Assembly (NCBI GenBank): GCA_035048485.1
Contig: CM068586.1
Coordinates: 35,287,063-35,351,062, forward strand
Source: Pteria penguin
Taxonomy: Eukaryota; Mollusca; Bivalvia; Pterioida; Pteriidae
DNA: 64,000 nucleotides
Direction: 5' to 3'
Shown here: in pieces, positions 38,366 to 50,975 of the stretch
How positions within the stretch are numbered: position 1 is the stretch's first letter
Layout: every line of letters begins with the position of its first letter
Made by a program: the position numbers and the translations under genes
Notes under the pieces: model-generated
What the model was told of the DNA's origin: nothing
Databases searched by the model: none
The model's input: only the letters and a program-made list of their open reading frames with translations

Positions 38366-39911
38366 TTCGAAATCCAGTGCGTACATGTTTAAAAATAACC
38401 ATTAATCAAACTTTTCAACAAGTTGTGTTATTTTTTTTTTTTTCATGAACGTTTATAATTAAAAAAAAAAGTTTTAAGTAAATGTTGTGACTCATTCTCA
38501 TGGATGGAACCATTTATAGAACACGCCCGCCCCCTTAATTATATACTGCATTTTCCTTCATTATAATACATATCACAATATCCAACACCCTTTTGATAAA
38601 TAAACCTTTATGATTTTTTTTACTAAGGCCAACACTTTTTACAATCATGCCTTGTTTAATTTCGTTATGAATATCTTCATTTATATATAAAGTACATATC
38701 ACGATTTAAATTCCCCGTATGATTACGTCAGCTCCAATATAATCCGGATATTTATCTTCCATGTATTGAGAAATTGATGTCATTTTACAGATTTCTTCTA
38801 AATGTCATTGACACGACAAGCTTGAAAGGTTTTCGTCTGTTATTCTCCACGACATTATCGAAGCGATGTAATAGAGAAGAAAGATTAAATGATATTGAAA
38901 TGCTTATCACAGCCTAAGATAATTGTACTCTAATTCTCCATTACAATTTTCTTCTCGTATATAGAGTTTGTAACACCTCTTAGTATCTTTGTGTCTAACA
39001 GTTTTAAATCAGCAAGTTAGTACTTGGTACTCTTTACGGACTAAAGCCCAATGCGGTTCATTCACAAACTCTGAAATGACCCAGACAAATGACTAGGCAT
39101 GAATGACACCCGTCGGGATTTGTCTTCAGGTTCCAAGTAAAATCTTACTTTTTGAAAATTTGTTTTACTAAAATTATTGCCTTTGGGGAGAAAATAATTA
39201 TGAATGTTTCATTTATGATTGTTTCCTCGGTGAACTGAAATGCCGATATTCATGTATTTACATGAATATTGGTAATATTGGGCTGGAAAAAAAATGCATG
39301 ATCGCTTACGATAAAACCGACCCCATAATACATCCGGAATGTTTCGGAACTCATCGTACAAAATAATTCTGGCATTATGTAAAACTCGAAGCGGACGCAT
39401 ATAGCTTGCGATTCTCATAGTTACACTTTCATCTGAACTCCCATTTATATGACCATAGACTACAGTTTTTTTCCTGTTGTTTCCTTTGTAAATTAAAAAA
39501 TCATTGCAAAAATCCCACCGCTTATTTTTTTTCTGAAATTTATGTATGTTGTTATACTATATAAGAGCTGTCATTTCATCATCTGCAGAAAAAATTGCAT
39601 ACGCCAAACTCAAAATAGCTATCAATACACATCTTGACCCCTATGACCTCACTCTCAAGTCTTGCAGTAGTGTATTCATGCGACAACATTTCAGCCTCAT
39701 GACACACTCAGGAATGCACCAAAAAGCTTTAATATCATTTTTATATTTTTTTTCAAACTCTTTTCTACCAGAGGACATGTTTAAATCACTATAAATACCA
39801 TGACAACACTGGTAAATAAATTGAAAAAGATGCAAACATTAATTTTTTGGGGGACTATGTGCGTGGTACATGAAACAAGGGAGGAAACTGTAGTCTATGG
39901 TCACATTAGAT
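38366..39911. other. Stretch with no gene recognised
   Basis: Contains an inverted pair of 'actacagttt.....cctgttgtttcc' (39460) and 'aggaaactgtagtc' (39881), and a weak complementary reading of 39546-39794, but no recognised protein. Otherwise AT-rich. Confidence 0.4.
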
Positions 39912-40182
39912 TGATTATTCTAAGTTACTCCATGATTATTTCACGTATATGCTGAAGACATCAGCGTGATTCATTGCATAAAATGTGATACCTTTGCACG
40001 GACCCACCTTAAGTAGTGAAGGATTTAAACGTGTCACGCCTGCCGTGACACGGGATTTCGGTTTTCAATGTTTCATCCGAAATACAGGATACGGATGTGC
40101 CTATATAATGGTGGGAGTGGAACCCGGAAACTCTCGGTTACGAGCAGAACATCTCCTCTTTTGAGCTACATAGGCTCCCACA
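39912..40182 (-). mobile_element. SINE-A with a distinct tRNA-like head (copy A1)
   Basis: The minus strand starts gtgggagcctatgtagctca (A-box-like TAGCTCAAAAG) with a B-box-like GGTTCCACTCC further on. It continues into the SINE-A body (tgtcacggcaggcgtgacac region, catccg, atgcatt, tatacgtgaaat) toward a degraded 3' tail at 39912. The head differs from those at 55209 and 57408 while the body is shared, so tRNA heads have been exchanged in this family. It abuts the 49-bp minisatellite. Confidence 0.75.
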
Positions 40183-40186
40183 ATTT

Positions 40187-43025
40187 ATAGAGAACGAATA
40201 TCTACCAATGGAAACCTCTTGTAGCATACCGATTTATAGAGAACGAAGATCTACCACTGAAAACCACTTGTAGCATACCAATCTGTCGTTTACTCAGGCA
40301 CATTTATATGTAAATGCACATGAGTACACGACTATATAGAGAACGAATATTTATCAATGGAAACCACTTGTAACATACCAATCTATAGAGAACGAAGATC
40401 TACCAATGGAAACCACTTGTAATATACCAATCTATAGAGAACGAAGATCTACCAATGGAAACCACTTGTAACATACCAATCTATAGAGAACGAAGATCTA
40501 CCAATGGAAACCACTTGTAATATACCAATCTATAGAGAACGAAGATCTACCAATGGAAACCACTTGTAACATACCAATCTATAGAGAACGAAGATATACA
40601 AATGAAAACCACTTGTAATATACCAATCTACAGAGAACGAAGATTCACCAGTGGAAACCAATTGTATGTTAAACCACTTGTAACATGCCAATTTATAGAG
40701 AATGAAAATTTACCAATCAAAATCAATTGTATGGTAAACCACTTGTTACATACCAGTCTATAGAGAACGAAGATTTACCAGTGGAAACGACTTGTAACAT
40801 ACCAATCTATAGAGAACGAAGATTTACCAGTGAAACCACTTGTAACATACCAGTCTATAGAGAACGAAGATTTACCAGTGGAAACCACTTGTAACATACC
40901 AGTCTATAGAGAACGAAGATTTACCAGTGGAAATTACTTGTATGTTAAACCACTTGTAATATACCAATCAATAGAGAACGAAGATTTACCAGTGGAAACC
41001 ACTTGTAACATATCAATCTATAAAGAACGAAGATTTACCAGTGGAAACCACTTGTAATATACCAATCTATAGAGAACGAAGATCTACCAATGGAAACCAC
41101 TTGTAATATACCAATCTATAGAGAACGAAGATCTACCAATGGAAACCAATTGTAATATACCAATCTATAGAGAACGAATATCTACCAATGGAAACCACTT
41201 GTAACATACCAATCTATAGAGAACGAAGATATACAAATGAAAACCACTTGTAATATACCAATCTACAGAGAACGAAGATTCACCAGTGGAAACCAATTGT
41301 ATGTTAAACCACTTGTAACATGCCAATTTATAGAGAATGAAAATTTACCAATCAAAATCAATTGTATGGTAAACCACTTGTAACATACCAATCTATAGAG
41401 AACGAAGATCTACCAATGGAAACCACTTGTAATATACCAATCTATAGAGAACGAAGATCTACCAATGGAAACCACTTGTAACATACCAATCTATAGAGAA
41501 CGAAGATCTACCAATGGAAACCACTTGTAATATACCAATCTATAGAGAACGAAGATCTACCAATGGAAACCACTTGTAACATACCAATCTATAGAGAACG
41601 AAGATATACAAATGAAAACCACTTGTAATATACCAATCTACAGAGAACGAAGATTCACCAGTGGAAACCAATTGTATGTTAAACCACTTGTAACATGCCA
41701 ATTTATAGAGAATGAAAATTTACCAATCAAAATCAATTGTATGGTAAACCACTTGTTACATACCAGTCTATAGAGAACGAAGATTTACCAGTGGAAACGA
41801 CTTGTAACATACCAATCTATAGAGAACGAAGATTTACCAGTGAAACCACTTGTAACATACCAGTCTATAGAGAACGAAGATTTACCAGTGGAAACCACTT
41901 GTAACATACCAGTCAATAGAGAACGAAGATTTACCAGTGGAAATTACTTGTATGTTAAACCACTTGTAATATACCAATCAATAGAGAACGAAGATTTACC
42001 AGTGGAAACCACTTGTAACATATCAATCTATAAAGAACGAAGATTTACCAGTGGAAACCACTTGTAATATACCAATCTATAGAGAACGAAGATCTACCAA
42101 TGGAAACCACTTGTAATATACCAATCTATAGAGAACGAAGATCTACCAATGGAAACCAATTGTAATATACCAATCTATAGAGAACGAATATCTACCAATG
42201 GAAACCACTTGTAACATACCAATCTATAGAGAACGAAGATATACAAATGAAAACCACTTGTAATATACCAATCTACAGAGAACGAAGATTCACCAGTGGA
42301 AACCAATTGTATGTTAAACCACTTGTAACATGCCAATTTATAGAGAATGAAAATTTACCAATCAAAATCAATTGTATGGTAAACCACTTGTTACATACCA
42401 GTCTATAGAGAACGAAGATTTACCAGTGGAAACGACTTGTAACATACCAATCTATAGAGAACGAAGATTTACCAGTGGAAACCACTTGTAACATACCAGT
42501 CTATAGAGAACGAAGATTTACCAGTGGAAACCACTTGTAACATACCAGTCTATAGAGAACGAAGATTTACCAGTGGAAATCACTTGTATGTTAAACCACT
42601 TGTAATATACCAATCAATAGAGAACGAAGATTTACCAGTGGAAACCACTTGTAACATACCAGTCTATAGAGAACGAAGATTTACCAGTGGAAACCACTTG
42701 TAACATACCAGTCTATAGAGAACGAAGATTTACCAGTGGAAATCACTTGTATGTTAAACGACTTGTAACATACCAATCTATAGAGAACGAAGATTTACCA
42801 GTGGAAACCACTTGTAACATACCAGTCTATAGAGAACGAAGATTTACCAGAGGAAATCACTTGCATGTTAAACCACTTGTAACATACCAATCTGTAGAGA
42901 ACGAAGATTTACCACTGGAAATCACGTGTATTTTAAACCACTTGTAACATGCCAATCTATAGAGAACGAAGATCAACCACTGGAAATCACGTGTACGTTA
43001 ACCCACTTGTAACATACCAATATAT
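40187..43025. repeat. 49-bp minisatellite with ~1010-bp higher-order repeat
   Basis: The basic unit is 49 bp (accaatctatagagaacgaa, gatctaccaatggaaaccac, ttgtaacat), with longer 66-bp variants carrying an extra 'tatgttaaaccacttg'. More than 50 units. Marker variants recur at 40562, 41196, 41572 and 42206, giving spacings 634, 376 and 634, so a 1010-bp higher-order block (634 + 376) is repeated about twice plus a part. The ORFs inside (40830, 41840, 42687) are repeat frames without a plausible gene context. Confidence 0.95.
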
Positions 43026-43316
43026 ACTTATAAATCTTACCGTTACGTGCATTTAACAAATGTATATCAGTTTTACATCAACCAAAGCAATACAATCTAT
43101 GAATTCTCCATTTTGCAAATATTATTGGCTACAAGAATTTGAGAAAAATATATATATATTCATTGATTTGAAATAGCTTCGACCTCGACTAAATATAAAT
43201 GTACAGGAAATGCATGTAGGTCATGTACACGGCAGCCTTGTTCCACGGGAAATGACGACATTCTGGTCATCCAGAGGAAATGACATGTTCGATAGTACTT
43301 TAGCTGTAGACAAAAG

Positions 43317-43535
43317 TCAACGATCGAAGTCGCTAAAGATAAAATTACAATAGCCGTCCAGCTTTGGATACTCGTTATCTTCGTTATCTACTTTGATTGT
43401 AATTATGTGCAAATGGTCTACACGATATTCCATATAAGAAGACAAACAAAGCACTGCCTCGTCGAAGTTTCCTTCCTTCATACCTGCTGTGAACACATCG
43501 ATCAGAATGCCTTTATATTCGTTCCACAACAACCA
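43317..43535 (-). CDS. Unrecognised possible exon or gene remnant
   Basis: The minus strand gives about 72 codons ending in TGA. The composition looks protein-like (NEYKGILIDVFTAGMKEG, AVLCLSSYMEYRVDHLHI, KLDGYCNFIF) rather than repeat-derived. There is no Met at the start and an in-frame TAA lies just upstream, so it would have to be a terminal exon or a decayed fragment. No family was recognised and no clear acceptor was found. It lies about 290 bp beyond the minisatellite. Treat as hypothetical. Confidence 0.25.
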   Translation of the reverse strand, partial: WLLWNEYKGILIDVFTAGMKEGNFDEAVLCLSSYMEYRVDHLHIITIKVDNEDNEYPKLDGYCNFIFSDFDR

Positions 43536-44261
43536 TTAGCGGGCTATTCTTTATCGTATAATGTCGTTAATGGGTGGCATCAAGATAATAATTGACCGTA
43601 TATGTTTAGCTTTACCGATCAAATGTCATACAATATCATCTCCAGATAATGCTGTCATATGCACGTAGTCCGGAAAACGTCACCGTTCACGTTTGGTGGT
43701 TTACAATAATAAATTATGGAACCGATTATGTTAAGCGCTTTGTAATTCCGAAAATTTAAACAGTTATAACGTGTGGATAATTAAAATTGAGAAGAAAGTA
43801 TGTTTTAAAAAATTTGTTCATAACTGCACTGCGAATACCGATGACAATATGGAAAATATATATATCGTTGTTGCTTTCATTAAAGCATTCGTATAAAACA
43901 AATTTAATACTATTTCTGCAAAGAAAAATTATGAATAGCTTTGTGAAAGATCAATGGGCGGCTCATCATATTTATAATCTATGTTGTCAACATATGTAAC
44001 CTAACATGATGTAGTGTATATCTGAATTTCGACGAGATTGCAGTTAACCAGGTGAGGTCGTATGCGATTGAACAGAAATCATTAAAACAGGTAAGATAAT
44101 TACAGTCTCTTGCAAAACAGGATGCTTAGTTTATACTTATGTAGTCGATATGAGAAGAAGAACAGAGGGAGCAAATTAATTTACAATGGTGCATTTATTG
44201 AATCCTATTTTAGCGTCGTCACTTGTTACAGAAATATTTTTGTATTCTTTGGTGTAATTTT
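43536..44261. other. Stretch with no gene
   Basis: AT-rich; nothing recognised before the SINE at 44262. Confidence 0.5.
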
Positions 44262-44432
44262 GGTTGGTTGGTTAATTGGAGTTTTACGTCGCTTTCAACA
44301 ATATTTCAGTTATACTGCGACATGGAAGCAGGAGGTTACCAACCTCTTAAACATAGTGGCGCAATCCGGGAATCGAACCCGGATCGTCGGCGCCGCAAGC
44401 CAAGCGCTTAACCACTACACCAAGCCTGCCCC
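44262..44432 (-). mobile_element. SINE-B, tRNA-derived (copy B1), head intact
   Basis: On the minus strand the A box TGGTGTAGTGG (44412-44422) and B box GGTTCGATTCC (44369-44379) are perfect matches to the RNA polymerase III consensus and lie in a tRNA-like head. The body has ggaggttggtaacctcctgc-type sequence, and the tail reads gacgtaaaactccaatt then accaaccaacc. It shares its tail word GACGTAAAAC with SINE-A, suggesting the same LINE partner recognises both. Confidence 0.85.
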
Positions 44433-44499
44433 TCTTGATGTAATGTCAAGTACTTATCCATCTATAAATCTTTAATGTCAAGTTTTATGCACCATGCTT

Positions 44500-44698
44500 G
44501 GCTAAAGGCCGAGTGGTTACGAAGTAAGTCTTTCAGATGAAACAGTAAAATCCTATGACAAGAAAGCGCACTAAACATCCGTAACCACTTCAGGAGGATC
44601 CACTGCATAGATCAAAATCTCTGGGTAATGCATCATTTAGATGACGTCATAATATAAATGAAAGATATTCGACTGGACGTAAAATAACAACAACAACA
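44500..44698 (+). mobile_element. Degenerate SINE-A
   Basis: SINE-A landmarks in order: head ggccgagtggttacg, cagatgaaacagtaaaatcc, aatgcatca...agatgacgtcat, then gactggacgtaaaataacaa. The last leads straight into the (AAC)n(AAT)n array, so the microsatellite appears to have grown from the SINE tail. Confidence 0.7.
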
Positions 44699-44718
44699 AC
44701 AACAACAACAATAATAAA

Positions 44719-44761
<43 letters not shown>

Positions 44762-44786
44762 GTAATAATAATAATGATAATAATAA
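44690..44786. repeat. (AAC)n(AAT)n microsatellite
   Basis: Trinucleotide array at the 3' tail of the SINE-A remnant. 44787-45302 beyond it shows only a (ATTC)n run and a 17-G run (45009-45025). Confidence 0.95.
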
Positions 44787-45302
44787 CAGCATCAATCCAC
44801 ACGTCCATTTTAACGACATTTAGGGTAAAAAACCCCTACAAGTAGTGAGTTTGGATGCTGTGGAATATGATATACTTAAAACATAAGTAACGAATTCATA
44901 GTATTTACATGAGTTTAAAAGACCGATTGCAAGCAGATCATAACCTATTATAATGTATATTATCAAGCACTATAATCCTTTTATTCATTCATTCATTCAT
45001 TCATCCATTGGGGGGGGGGGGGGGGACGAAGTAAAGCAAAACCTGACTAGAAAATTAGTTAGAATTTAAAATGTATCTTTTATTGCAAATACATTTTGCT
45101 CTTATAAAGTTCCCCGCCTATTTCTGGCTCCAAATGCCACGTATAAGAGAGGAAATTAAAATGAGTAGAGGCCTTTATTGTTCGTATTGTTATCGTATCA
45201 AAGTACGATCAAGCCTGCTTTTAAGACCACCTGTGTTTAGCAATCACCTGTCCAACTCCGTTCCCTGACTACTAATTGTCTATATAATATCAACATGTTA
45301 AT

Positions 45303-46474
45303 TACTGTCGTCGCCACTAATTCCGTGTGCCAAAAAAATGCTTTTATCTCGTCATATTCCCTTTTATTTAAGTAATGACTGTCTTTTTTTTCTAGGTTCA
45401 TGCGGAATGAACTTGGGTGAGAAACAAACAAATCGCGTGAACCGCGAAGCGGTTCTCGAATGATTTGTTTGTTTCTCACCCAAGTTCATTCCCCATGAAC
45501 CTAGAAAAAAGACAGTCATTCTTTATATTTACAATGCATTTTCAAATGTTCTTTTTTGAAAACAAAATATCAAATTCCCCGTTATCAAATTGGCAAGGAC
45601 CGAAGTTTTCCTGAAGGGGAAAAATACTTCCGCCACGCAATATAGTGCGTGTCTAGAATGCTAAAAAATACTCTATCTGTTCAGGTAATTTCTTTAATTG
45701 CTCCAAATTAACAGATGCATTAATTTCGGTTTTACAATTCTTATATTTAACTAAATAAGCCCCGCCTCTTTTTATATTACTACGCATGTGATTTGCCATA
45801 CGTCGGGTACTACTTCCATGTTCATGGGCTGATAAACCGAGTCTTTTTAGCATGGTTCATCGGAGGAATTAGACTAGTATTGTAAATATTCACATATAAA
45901 CTACATTTTTGTGTTAGATTAGCCGAGTCGTAAGTCAGACTGAGTATAACTTAAAGAAATATACCTTGCTGAGACCCAGAACACAAAAATACGTTTGGGA
46001 ATAGGGAATTCCCATGTAACCTCACGGCATCCATATTGGATAGATTTTGGAAGTGTCCAATGTGATAGAGGTGTCAAAGTAATTAAAACATGTCTATCCA
46101 GAATGTGCCGTACGTTTGATTTTATCACATTTAAAATTGCTTACTAAATATTTAGTATCATTGGAAAGCCGATGTTATAAATATCAGTCATATACCGGTA
46201 CAGCTATTTGGGGAAAAACGAAAAGAAAACTTAAAAAAAAAAGTCATTTTTACAATAAGCCGAATTACAAGCTAAGATGCCAGCGATGAGTTACAAGTAT
46301 ATAGTGTGTTTTAAAGGGGAATCTGCCTGTTGTTCATGCTACTAAAAGTTTTATGAACACTTATCTCTTATTTCATCTGTCCATATTGTACAAATATGAA
46401 GAGTGCATAAACCATCAGATAAACGCTATCGAGAGCTTTTATTCCGGCACACAGAACTAGTGGCGACGACGGTA
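45303..46474. mobile_element. Possible inverted-repeat element, ~1.17 kb, class unknown
   Basis: 45303-45331 (tactgtcgtcgccactaatt...) and 46446-46474 are inverted repeats of 29 bp with three mismatches, and weaker similarity continues inward. Inside are the 147-bp palindrome and a minus-strand ORF (45653-45853, with HEHGSSTRRMANHMRSN) that I do not recognise. It could be a DNA transposon or two insertions that happen to be inverted. Confidence 0.45.
45374..45520. repeat. 147-bp near-perfect palindrome (hairpin)
   Basis: The left arm 45374-45434 and right arm 45462-45520 are inverted copies (~60 bp, few mismatches). The centre (gaaccgcgaagcggttc, ~45440-45456) is itself a perfect small hairpin, so almost the entire 147 bp can fold. 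A foldback-type element or palindromic MITE is possible. Confidence 0.9.
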
Positions 46475-46876
46475 GAGACCACCTGCTTTTAGTGACCATA
46501 TGACTAACTTCTCCATTGGTGGATAATTAATATAGCTTTTGCTGTACACGTATATGGGTATATCTAGAACTGATGTAGTGATACAAGTATGTCAAGGGCT
46601 GGAATGCCATACGAAATACATGATATGGTTGCCTTAGAGCGAGTATTGCGGTAGGAAGAAAGCCATAACTTGGTCAATCATGGCCGTTTTCTTTTTCTGA
46701 AATGAAAATGTATAGATTATACAACGAAGAAGAAAAACAAAACAAAACAGGGGGATTGCAGGATACGGAGTTTATTCCGGAACGACTATATTACACAGAG
46801 TTTGTTTTTACTAACTATAATCCATTTAGGAGTAAATATCTCACTGTATAGAGCAGGTTTTATTTAAGTCAAGATC
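46475..46876. other. Spacer with no feature seen
   Basis: No gene, repeat or RNA was recognised between the inverted-repeat element and the MITE at 46877. Confidence 0.5.
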
Positions 46877-47024
46877 AATTCACCCTTACACAAAATGCAA
46901 TTTTTTCATTGTAATGACGTCATCTGAGGTCCAACAAAACTCCGACAAACAACATTTGTTTATGACGTCATAGATAGAACAATTAAAAATGTCACGTTCT
47001 TTTACGATCTTTGGAAGGGTGAGT
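46877..47024. mobile_element. MITE, same family as 27062-27216
   Basis: Ends attcaccctt (46878) and aagggtgag (~47015) are inverted. The interior shares gacgtcatctgaggtcc, aaaactccgacaaa and a second tgacgtcat with the 27-kb copy. Confidence 0.75.
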
Positions 47025-47125
47025 AGTTTAAACAGACATTTAATTTACGTATAAGGGAAATTAGGATTTGGCACAAGCTATGACAACGTTACATAATACC
47101 CTATCCCTAATCAATATTTGTAAAA

Positions 47126-47236
47126 TAATAATAATAGTATAAATGATAATAATAATAATCATCATCATCATCATTATCATCATCATCCCTACCATCATTA
47201 TCATCATCACCATCATCAATATCATCATCATCATCG

Positions 47237-47290
<54 letters not shown>

Positions 47291-47312
47291 ACATCATCAT
47301 CATCATCATCAT
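47126..47312. repeat. (ATC)n/(AAT)n microsatellite
   Basis: Trinucleotide repeats, mostly atc; they produce Met-, Asp- or Ile-only ORFs on both strands that are not genes. Confidence 0.97.
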
Positions 47313-47952
47313 ACAAAATTGCGTGTACATACAAGATAATAACTCGGCCGATCATTATGCAATATTATCACATTATTACGTTTATTACACGTATATTGTG
47401 AAACAGGATTAGAATAATGAAATACTTCCTTTGTTATAGAAAATGGACTTGTGATCTAACGAACAATTACATAAAAGGGAGTGGTAAAAACCATTGATAT
47501 ATGCGTCTCTCTAATGAATACGAATTCGTAACAAAGAAATAAGAAATTAATGTCGACGGCTGAGGTGAGATTTAGGGTAAATAACAATGGGTTGTTCATT
47601 GAAATTAAAGTTTTATGTTAGATAATTCGCACAGACCGTTATACAAGGAAGAATGCTTCAAACACGTCCATCATCATTTTATTGACACGGAATAATCTTT
47701 TTTAATGATTTTTATATGATGTAACAATTTACAGAAAGTTTCCGATTAATTCGGACGTAAGACGTAGAATAGAATAAAACATAATACGAGGTTGTGTATT
47801 ACAGAATGGCTAAGACAAAAGACTTCAGAATCGTAATATACAGGACACGTTTAAATTGAATGTTCTGTGATCGTAATGTAATTATTTCCGTATACTTATC
47901 GCCATAGGGGAAGTGGACAGCAGAAACACGCGATATCAGACCGATACATCTT
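47313..47952. other. Stretch with no gene
   Basis: Nothing recognised. Confidence 0.5.
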
Positions 47953-48106
47953 TGGTTGGTTGGTTGATTGGTGTTTTACGTCGCTTTCAACAATTCAGTT
48001 ATAATAATTTCACTTATATCGCGGCATGGAAGCAGGAGGTTACCAACCTCTTAATCATAGAGACGCAATCCGGGAATCGAACCCCGATCGCCGGCGCCGC
48101 AAGCCC
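47953..48106 (-). mobile_element. SINE-B (copy B2), head truncated
   Basis: On the minus strand the B box GGTTCGATTCC, the aggttggtaacctcctgc body and the gacgtaaaacaccaatc tail match B1. The A-box part of the head is missing; sequence diverges after 48106. Confidence 0.8.
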
Positions 48107-48303
48107 CTTGCTGATGATATGTAAATTATCCTAAAGAGGTACATATGATAATAATTTACTCTAATTATGGTAAGGTATAACATTTATACAATCATTTGTT
48201 TGAGTGCTTCATTCAGTGAAAAAAAAAAAGGGAGGGGGGGGGGGGGGGGCTTGTTATATGTTACGCCACGATCAGTTCACTTTGGCAATTCAGGCTGATT
48301 CAT

Positions 48304-48307
48304 TGCG

Positions 48308-48347
<40 letters not shown>

Positions 48348-48392
48348 TAATAATAATAAATAATAATAATAATAATAATAAAAATGATAATA
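48304..48392. repeat. (AAT)n microsatellite
   Basis: Trinucleotide array. A run of about 13 G lies just upstream (48236-48249). Confidence 0.95.
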
Positions 48393-48496
48393 AGTCCGAT
48401 ACATAAAAAATAAAAGAACACAAACACTGTATTTTGCAAATTTTCGGCCTACACGACCTTTATCGGGAAATTTAAGAGATGACATATATAGATAAC

Positions 48497-48498
48497 TC

Positions 48499-48562
<64 letters not shown>
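48497..48562. repeat. (GT)n microsatellite
   Basis: Dinucleotide run with one interruption near 48510. Confidence 0.97.
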
Positions 48563-48564
<2 letters not shown>

Positions 48565-50975
48565 TGAGTGTATGTGCATACGGTTATAACTTATAATGAT
48601 AATAATGTATAAATGCATGTTAAACGATACAAGTGGATTAAAGGGTAATTGTGCAGAGAGATCTACATTATGGCCTGTAGTGTTTAGTAGTGTAGATATT
48701 TTGGGTACTCGGATAAACCCACCGGTATGTCCATATCTTTCCACTGGGAAATGAAGTCAAACTTCACGGGGATGGAATCTTACAGAGGACTGTGACACAC
48801 TCTAGCTACCTCGATTACTAGGGACTTCCAGGCATCTATTCTGTAGCCCCCATCCCGAACCTCCATCGTAATGCATAATACGAGAAACACTGTCATACGT
48901 CAAAAATATCTATTCTCCATCATATTGAATCCATATCTACATATTTGTAGCAATTCAGCCTCCTAGCCTATTTAGTTGGAAAGAAATTCGTTGCAGTTTT
49001 GTTTTTAAACATGAGTACACGATATCTTCAACTTGATGATCTGTAATCAGAGTTGAAATGGTAATATTGTACGGGATAAAAGCTTTCAAAAGTATAACCA
49101 ATGTACTTAAAGAATTATTGCAAATGGGAATGAAATATTCTAAGAACGTGTTCTATGACGAATCAATTTTAGTTCAGAGAAATCTCATTTTTTGTGAATA
49201 AATTTTATACATGTAAAAGTGTACAAAAGAGAATATTATGTACAGACATATTCGGGTTTTTTTATCCATTATCATTATGGAAATCCTTCTCTTTATAGAA
49301 AATTTCATCTTGAATTAAGAAAGAATAATCAATAATTTACACGGATCTCTAATGAATGGTTTCAAGGATATACATGTACTGTATGCATACGCTCTGTGTG
49401 CACAATAACATTTTCATTTGAGCTAAATCTCAATTATTTTACAAATTGAAACAAGATGAACACAAATTTCTATCGTGTCAAAATGAATAGTACAAAATCG
49501 ACAATAGTCTTAAATTACGGACGTTTCGCCGCATGGTCAAAAGGGAGAAAAGGGGGGAGGGGGGGGGGGGGTAAGGCTTATCTGAAGACAGAAGATTTTC
49601 AAGGTTAAATTGAAAAGATTATATTTCTGTCATTTAGTGAAAGAAAGCTTGGGTAACGATTCATATTTGTTCATGAATAATGATCTACCATACAAACAAT
49701 ATCGCGATGATAAAGAAATATTGATTTGATACAAAAGTAATCATAAACCTTAAAAGGTTTAATGCTCTTGTTTATTTCAAACGGGGTACCGGAAGGTTTC
49801 ACAGTCTAATTACGTCAAAAATACAATAAATGCAATTAAATGTGTAAAGTAAAGATGATTGGTTGGCCATCAGAGAAAAGATTAAAAAGACCGGATAGAA
49901 TAAAAATGATCAAAAGATAAACTATTCACATTCCAAAACATGCTCCTGGTGATCTAGTAATGCATATTTATTTGTACGTTTATAAATACCTAATAATCAT
50001 CGTTTCTTACAAGGGTTAAGCGATTGGCTATTTTTAGATCATATAAAACCGTACGAGATCATTTGCTATATAGAAACTGACGTTTCAATGAATGGTGCTC
50101 CAGTACTGTAATTTTACTTTTACCATTTAAAACAAATTTCTTTTCAGTGAACAAATATTCGTTTCAGAGTTAGAACGACGGTTGCGCTTGTTGGCGTCGG
50201 ATTTTTTTTATACTTTATAGCTCGTCAGCAGGGCTTTTCCAGTGATTTTATCGCCGATACTCGGCTGTATTCCCAATCGCAAATCATATCTTTTTCCCCA
50301 ATTTACGACCCAAAATTCCCAATTGTGAATTGTAAACAAAAGTTTCGGTTTTTGTCTATACATCGATAGACAGAATTTTTTTACAGTCATTTCTTAAATA
50401 GATTTAAAAAAAACTTTGAAACTGAGAGAAGTTTGTTTGTAAAAAGAAAGATCCACTATCAATGAGTATCAGAGGTTTCAAATACTGCAATCTCTTTATT
50501 CTTAAAGCATGTAGACATATACAAATATTTGAAATTTTTCTTTTACTGAATTCCCAACATTGAGCCAAAACGATTTGAAATTCTCAATTCCAGCGCCATG
50601 TTCACAAAATAGTGAAAAAGCCGTGTCGTTTTAGATGGGCTAGATGAATAAAGTATCGTTACCAAAGTCGATGTCGTTAACGAGATATGCTCGTTTTACA
50701 TTTGCAACATAACCACGCTTACCCTTTGAATATTGATGAGGACGGTCAGAGAAATCACGTGACAATGAAACTCGAGCTTTACCCGATTCTAACATTTGTT
50801 CCACTTTTTTTTTTTTTGGCCTCTGAGTCTGTGTATAGCTTTTTTTTCTACTGCACTTATGCTTTTTCCCGTGCTCGTATTCCTCCATGTGAACCATTGT
50901 TGTTGTTTTCTACGGTGAATATCCGAGCACGATGATTATGGGCGGAGCATCGCTTTATTTAGAGAATTGAAAGCA
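48563..50975. other. Long stretch with no convincing gene
   Basis: Contains a G run (49557-49571). A minus-strand frame at 50640-50897 is Lys-rich because of an A/T run and was not accepted. No repeats were recognised. Confidence 0.45.

Noticed and set aside
40830..42947. Repeated frames of 75-86 codons (ENEDLPVETTCNIPVYRERR-like)
   Set aside because: They follow the 49-bp minisatellite in all phases, are broken by variant units and have no start context, splice sites or flanking exons.
40187..43025. CRISPR array
   Set aside because: Direct repeats have no unique spacers of constant length and the context is a eukaryotic genome; it is a minisatellite.
44369..44430. Functional tRNA gene
   Set aside because: The tRNA-like region continues into the SINE-B body and tail seen in three copies.
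47061..47412. Met-, Asp- and Ile-only frames
   Set aside because: Trinucleotide microsatellite translations.
50640..50897. 85-codon minus-strand basic protein with an upstream GC-box-like word
   Set aside because: The basic run derives from poly-A stretches, a similar-length frame exists on the other strand, and no family or splice signal was recognised.
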